A stretch of 64,000 bases of DNA from Chryseobacterium sp. LAM-KRS1 (GTDB taxonomy: Bacteria; Bacteroidota; Bacteroidia; Flavobacteriales; Weeksellaceae): the NCBI RefSeq assembly GCF_013184525.1, contig NZ_JAAOIZ010000006.1:62001-126000 (forward strand), in the 5' to 3' direction. The position numbers and the translations under genes were made by a program. Below are positions 60,403 to 64,000 of the stretch, one piece after another; positions within the stretch are counted from its first letter, which is position 1; each line of letters begins with the position of its first letter. The notes under the pieces were generated by a model. That model had not been told where the DNA came from. It made no database searches and worked only from the letters and a program-made list of their open reading frames with translations.

Positions 60403-60537
60403 AATGAAGATATCAGACAGGTCTTGTTGAGTGTTTCGGTATATCACCATTGCAGAAGGATTGTTGAGAAACATGATCTTATTCTGTTCAGCTTGATCTG
60501 AAGGTTTGAGGAGTTTTCCAAAAAACTTCTACCATGT

Positions 60538-60614
60538 GCTATGGGTCGAAGGTTCGAATCCTTCTGTTTCCTTATGGAAATATAACTCAGTTGGGTAGAG
60601 TAATAGCTTTATGC
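60538..60614 (+). tRNA. Permuted tRNA-like element X (3' half before 5' half)
   Basis: First comes a 3' half: GCTAT (positions 39-43), 5-nt variable loop GGGTC, T arm GAAGG-TTCGAAT-CCTTC and acceptor TGTTTCC ending at 60571. After 4 nt comes a 5' half: acceptor GGAAATA (60576-60582), TA, D arm ACTC...GAGT, A26, ATAGC (27-31) and anticodon loop TTTATGC. GGAAATA pairs with TGTTTCC over 7 of 7 (one wobble) and ATAGC pairs perfectly with GCTAT. The anticodon would be TAT or CAT depending on the junction. Alternative: remnants of a tandem duplication. Confidence 0.5.
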
Positions 60615-60685
60615 GTGGGTTCGATTCCCACTCTCATTTAGGATGAGATAGCTCAGTTGGTCAGAGCACTACGCTTTTAACGTAG
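60615..60685 (+). tRNA. Permuted tRNA-Lys-like element Y (TTT)
   Basis: The 3' part comes first: T arm GTGGG-TTCGATT-CCCAC and acceptor TCTCATT (60632-60638). After 3 nt comes the 5' part: acceptor GATGAGA (60642-60648), TA, D arm GCTC...GAGC, A26 and a perfect anticodon arm CTACG-CTTTTAA-CGTAG (anticodon TTT). GATGAGA pairs with TCTCATT over 7 of 7 (one wobble). No T arm follows the anticodon arm; instead there is a hairpin AAAATAGA / TCTATTTT at 60689-60711. Confidence 0.5.
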
Positions 60686-60711
60686 GTTAAAATAGACTCA
60701 AAATCTATTTT

Positions 60712-61042
60712 GCAGAGTTTAATATTTCTCTTCAAAAAATGTATGTATGGAAAAAGTCTGAGCTTTTTCAGTTGTTCAGTCAATGTTTTGGAGAAGCCTG
60801 TAAAAAAGTTTTTTGTGAAAAAATAACCTGACGGATCATGATAAAAAGCTGTATGGTGTAAATGAAGTTTTTTTTGTGTAGCAGTGACAGTGAAAACGCT
60901 CAAAAGCCCGTGTACCCAGAAAGTAGTATTGTCATGTATGTCTTGAAATAATTCTTTCAGAAATGCTTATTTCCGCTGTTTTCAGAAGAAAAATCCTCAG
61001 TTTTTTCCTTTTATAAAGTATAAAATAACCTTAAAATATAAT
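60712..61042. other. Long leader of the slipin gene
   Basis: No tRNA or terminator recognised. A 30-codon frame (60739-60831, starts MYVWKKSELF, three Cys, one Trp) could be a short leader peptide; support is weak. The last 60 bp are AT-rich with TATAAAGTATAAAATAAC before the slipin ATG. Confidence 0.35.
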
Positions 61043-62143
61043 ATGATGTTTAGAAATGTACAAATTAATGCATATCAGGTAGGTCTGGTATTTAAAAACC
61101 GGAATCTTATTGAGATTTTACGAGAAGGCCATCACTGGATTTTTGGAAATAAATCTGTGGATATCTATGAAATGAAAACACTTTTGCAGATAAATGACGA
61201 CCTGCTGCTTTTACTAAAACATCAGGAGTTAAGCGCTATGCTTGAATTGGTTGAGGTAAAAGACGGAGAACTTGTTTTAGTCTATGAAAACGGAATCTTT
61301 AAAGAAGTTCTGCATGTAGGGCAATATGCTGCTTGGAAAGATGTCGTAAACAGGACCTTTCAAAAGATTGATATGACGAAAGTTGATATTACTGAAAAAA
61401 TTTCCAAAACGATTCTGGAAAATCCAAAATTGAAAAACCTTGTGAGAAAATTTGTGGTAACAAGTCAATACAAAGGTTTGCTCATTATTGATGGAAAGCT
61501 GACAAAAGTGCTGGAAGCAGGGACTTATTATTTCTGGATGAATGAAATTTCTGTTGAAGTAAAAAGTGTAGATACCCGCATGCAACAAATGGAGATTGCA
61601 GGTCAGGAACTTTTAACAAAAGATAAAACAATGCTTCGTATCAATTTTTATGTCCGTTACCAGGTTGAAAATGTGGTGAAAGCATTGATGGATAATAAGG
61701 AGTATGATAAGCAACTATACATTATCATGCAATTGGCTTTGCGTGAATTTGTTGGGGCTTTAACACTGGATGAATTGCTGGTGAAAAAAGATAATGTAGG
61801 ACAGGAGATTCTTGCTAATATGGGTAAAAAGGGTGAAGATCTTGGACTGAGAGCTACAGATGCGGGGATTCGTGACGTTATTCTTACCGGAGAAATGAAG
61901 GAGATCATGAATCAGGTTTTGATTGCCGAGAAAAAGGCTCAGGCCAATAGCATCATGCGTCGGGAGGAAACAGCTTCTACAAGGAGCTTGCTGAATACCG
62001 CAAAATTGATGGAAGAAAATGAAGTGTTGTGGAAACTGAAAGAAATGGAATATATGGAAAGGATCGCGGATAAAATCGGAGATATTACCGTATCCGGAAA
62101 CAGCAATATTGTTTCCCAGCTTAAAGAGATTTTCGCAAGATAG
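61043..62143 (+). CDS. Slipin (SPFH/band-7) family protein
   Basis: 366 residues. The N-terminal part (about 1-150) carries two repeats of an INAYQVGLVFKNRNL-like and KGLLIIDGKLTKVL strand pattern. The band-7 core follows (YFWMNEISVEVKSVDTRMQQM near residue 165, LRINFYVRYQVENVVKALM, ALREFVGALTLDELLVKK), then a helical coiled-coil tail (IAEKKAQANSIMRREETAS). There is no transmembrane segment. Slipins of this type are reported next to RNA-ligase/RNA-repair genes in many bacteria, which fits its place after tRNA-like elements. Confidence 0.82.
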   Translation: MMFRNVQINAYQVGLVFKNRNLIEILREGHHWIFGNKSVDIYEMKTLLQINDDLLLLLKHQELSAMLELVEVKDGELVLVYENGIFKEVLHVGQYAAWKDVVNRTFQKIDMTKVDITEKISKTILENPKLKNLVRKFVVTSQYKGLLIIDGKLTKVLEAGTYYFWMNEISVEVKSVDTRMQQMEIAGQELLTKDKTMLRINFYVRYQVENVVKALMDNKEYDKQLYIIMQLALREFVGALTLDELLVKKDNVGQEILANMGKKGEDLGLRATDAGIRDVILTGEMKEIMNQVLIAEKKAQANSIMRREETASTRSLLNTAKLMEENEVLWKLKEMEYMERIADKIGDITVSGNSNIVSQLKEIFAR

Positions 62144-62168
62144 AAAACTGCCCCAATTATTATATATG

Positions 62169-62200
62169 AGCAGGTTTCTGTAAAGAAATCTGCTTTTTTA
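62169..62200 (+). terminator. Terminator after slipin
   Basis: AGCAG-TTTCT / AGAAA-CTGCT stem with one internal mismatch followed by T6, 25 bp after the stop. Confidence 0.75.
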
Positions 62201-62244
62201 GTACCATCTGAATAAGTAAAAGGAAATTTTAAAAATTATAGGTA

Positions 62245-63087
62245 ATGAGAAAAAATACCGTTTTTAAGAATGATCAGGGAAGACAAGAGATCTTGACAAT
62301 GTATGATGCTGCGCTGCTGGGTTGTGGTGTGGGAATTAAGCAAAGAGTATGTAAAACAAGTTTTGGAGATACATATATGGTAGAAGCCGGTGAGGAAAAT
62401 GAAGACATTCTTGTGCTTTTACATGGCGCGTCATCCAATTCGACGTCATGGATCTCAGATTTCCATGTGTATGCTCAAAAGTATAAAGTAATAGCCGTTG
62501 ATATTATCGGTGAACCCGGGAAAAGTGCGGAGACGCGGCTTTCCTATGAAACCATGGATTATGCCCTGTGGTTACATGAGGTGTTTGATGCAATGCAGAT
62601 AAAAAAAGCACATATTGTAGGGTTGTCCCAGGGAGGATGGCTGGCAGTGCGTTTTGCAGGGTGTTTTCCTGAAAGGGTAAACAAAATGGTTTTGCTTTCA
62701 CCAGCCGGTATTGTAAGAACTGCAGGGAGTTTTATATTTAAGGCGATATTCTACTCGCTGTTTGGAAAAGCGGGCAGGAAAAAAATCAACGAAATTATAT
62801 TAGGAGAACAGTCCGTTGATCCAAAGGTTATAGAGTTTATGGATCTAATGCAGGATCATGTCAATGCACGGATGGATAAAGAGTATATCTTTCAGGATGA
62901 GGAGTTGGAGAACCTTACCATGCCGGTTTTGTTCATTGGAGGAAGAAGAGATGTTATCCGGTCTACAGAACAGATTTCAAAACGTCTTGGAGGTATATTG
63001 CCGGACTTGAAAACAATTATTGATGAAAATAAGGGACATGTACTCGTGGACACGTCTGAAGAAATTGTTAATTTTCTTCAGAATTGA
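62245..63087 (+). CDS. Alpha/beta hydrolase
   Basis: 280 residues. The HGASSNSTSW oxyanion loop near residue 55, the nucleophile elbow IVGLSQGGWLAVRF (Ser near residue 129), the Asp-containing VLFIGGRRDVIRS and the His in NKGHVLVDTSEEI complete the triad. No signal peptide; substrate unknown. Single gene between two terminators. Confidence 0.87.
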   Translation: MRKNTVFKNDQGRQEILTMYDAALLGCGVGIKQRVCKTSFGDTYMVEAGEENEDILVLLHGASSNSTSWISDFHVYAQKYKVIAVDIIGEPGKSAETRLSYETMDYALWLHEVFDAMQIKKAHIVGLSQGGWLAVRFAGCFPERVNKMVLLSPAGIVRTAGSFIFKAIFYSLFGKAGRKKINEIILGEQSVDPKVIEFMDLMQDHVNARMDKEYIFQDEELENLTMPVLFIGGRRDVIRSTEQISKRLGGILPDLKTIIDENKGHVLVDTSEEIVNFLQN

Positions 63088-63102
63088 TGGTATGCCAATT
63101 TG

Positions 63103-63135
63103 AAAATTCTGGTCCGCAAACGGGCCAGAATTTTT
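63103..63135. terminator. Bidirectional terminator
   Basis: AAAATTCTGG-CCG / CGG-CCAGAATTTTT with small internal mismatch, between the convergent hydrolase and VOC genes. Confidence 0.8.
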
Positions 63136-63163
63136 AATTCAAAAAGATTTTGAGCGGATGAAT

Positions 63164-63622
63164 TTATTTCCCCTCGTTATTTTTACTGACCCACTCTTCA
63201 TAAGAAATTACACCCCATTCAGGTCTGCCTTCACCTTCTAAAACAGAGATGAATTCCAGTTGATTTCCGTCGGGATCATTAAAATAAATAGCTAAAGCCG
63301 GCATCCATGCAAAAACCATAGGCTTGTCTATCCCGTCTTTTAAGAAATTATAAGGTTTCAGATTTCTGTTTTGTAAATAGTCAACAGAATAGTTCAGGAT
63401 GTCTTCCTTATCACTTGAAAAAGCAAAATGCCGTGGTTGTAAATTTTCTTTTTGCTCCCATAAACCCAGCATAAAGTCCTTTCCTTTACCAATCCATAAA
63501 AATGCAATAGGTCTCGTTTCGTCACGATGAGCCAGTGTGAGGCCTAATACTTGGGTGTAAAATTGAATGGCATTCTCCAGGTTACTCACTTGGATATGGG
63601 TTTCATATAATCCTTTGATCAT
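63164..63622 (-). CDS. VOC (glyoxalase-like) family protein
   Basis: 152 residues. The betaalphabetabetabeta pattern begins LYETHIQVSNLENAIQFYTQVLGL (residues about 5-28) and ends with IYFNDPDGNQLEFISVL, which supplies a metal-ligand Glu; His in YETHIQV and in PRHFAFSS are the other candidates. Members include glyoxalases and antibiotic-resistance proteins; nothing here identifies the substrate. The neighbouring AraC gene, on the same strand upstream, may regulate it. Confidence 0.82.
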   Translation of the reverse strand: MIKGLYETHIQVSNLENAIQFYTQVLGLTLAHRDETRPIAFLWIGKGKDFMLGLWEQKENLQPRHFAFSSDKEDILNYSVDYLQNRNLKPYNFLKDGIDKPMVFAWMPALAIYFNDPDGNQLEFISVLEGEGRPEWGVISYEEWVSKNNEGK

Positions 63623-63707
63623 GATTTTTTTGTTTAATGTGATGATACAAAGCTATACATAAAGACAGGAAAATAGGAGAGCCGGATTTCGGCTTAAGTG
63701 ACCAATT

Positions 63708-64000
63708 TTACGGTTGCTGTCTAAGTTCTGTGGGAGTTTTGCCTTTCTGATGTTGTATGAAGCGGGAAAAATGCGTTGGTGAGTCAAATTGCAGCTCATT
63801 ACTGATTTCTTTAATACTTTTCTCAGTATATTTCAGAAGTACCTCTGCTTCACGCAAAATTCTGTTTTGAATAACTTTTAAAGCCGGATATCCTAAATGT
63901 TCAGTTACACACTCGCTGAGGTATTTAGGGGTTATGTTCATTTGGTCCGCATAAGATGCCACGGCTTTATTTTCTTTGAATTGTACGTCAACAAGCTGCC
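63708..64000 (-). CDS. AraC-family regulator, C-terminal part (5' end outside window)
   Basis: The frame enters at the right edge (QLVDVQFKENKAVASYADQM...) and ends at 63708. Two helix-turn-helix units are visible: VASYADQMNITPKYLSECV and IKEISNELQFDSPTHFSRFI, with the final GKTPTELRQQ typical of AraC/XylS proteins. A GTG at 63960-63962 is not the true start because the HTH begins upstream of it. Confidence 0.85.
   Translation of the reverse strand, partial: QLVDVQFKENKAVASYADQMNITPKYLSECVTEHLGYPALKVIQNRILREAEVLLKYTEKSIKEISNELQFDSPTHFSRFIQHQKGKTPTELRQQP

Noticed and set aside
60661..60903. 80-residue minus-strand frame
   Set aside because: It overlaps the anticodon arm of the tRNA-Lys-like element and its product is low-complexity and Phe/Lys rich; it is most likely a shadow frame.

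Overview
The window looks like a chromosomal segment of a Flavobacteriia bacterium, most likely a Chryseobacterium-type member of the Weeksellaceae. Evidence: AT-rich DNA with TAnnTTTG -7 promoter elements, a complete nuoA-N operon with the short Bacteroidetes-type NuoG, a type IX secretion C-terminal tail on a secreted endonuclease, a TonB-receptor-like barrel, DUF6705-type secreted proteins and tRNA genes without encoded CCA. The genus is an inference.

Layout. 1-1075: 5' part of a GAF-like gene (minus). 1.1-15.8 kb: respiratory complex I operon (minus), with an outer-membrane-type gene between nuoF and nuoG and a 58-residue membrane protein gene upstream of nuoA. 15.9-26.3 kb: housekeeping genes (GNAT, YugP-like peptidase, YigZ, RibD, DUF349, AroE, secreted endonuclease I, FtsX-like permease, RbfA, methylmalonyl-CoA epimerase). 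26.3-37.2 kb: accessory region beginning at a CAU tRNA. The last 13 bp of that tRNA are repeated at 33364. Between the repeats lie gene debris and a very AT-rich four-gene restriction-modification-like module (winged-helix-like protein, AAA ATPase, PD-(D/E)XK nuclease, D12 adenine methyltransferase). A second block follows, with a JAMM-like lipoprotein, DUF6705 proteins and an orphan C-terminal lipoprotein fragment, and it is bounded by two identical 31-bp terminator hairpins. 37.3-46.1 kb: mixed chromosomal genes (map, TonB-type barrel, AraC, HD hydrolase, TatD, DeoD). 46.4-54.0 kb: a six-gene MoxR/vWA/beta-propeller operon.

54.1-62.2 kb is the most unusual part. Two separate 42-codon ORFs, each using 19 of the 20 amino acids, are each followed by an intrinsic terminator. 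The second terminator ends 2 bp before an array of about a dozen tRNA and tRNA-like genes. A 16-bp helix with a single bulge can form between the end of that ORF and the 5' arm of the terminator, which is the architecture of a leader-peptide attenuator. The array runs without a visible terminator into an RNase H-like YkuK gene, a cyclic-phosphate-processing receiver (cREC) gene and a DEDDh exonuclease gene. Many array tRNAs have odd anticodon loops, swapped variable-arm classes or missing arms. About 4 kb further on, upstream of a slipin gene, two tRNAs are written with the 3' half before the 5' half, as in circularly permuted tRNA genes. My working model is a stress-induced reserve-tRNA and RNA-repair locus that senses general loss of charged tRNA through a pan-codon leader peptide. 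The sequence features are directly visible; the function is inference.

The window ends with an alpha/beta hydrolase, a VOC protein and the C-terminal part of an AraC regulator. No CRISPR array, insertion sequence, rRNA gene or integrase was recognised.
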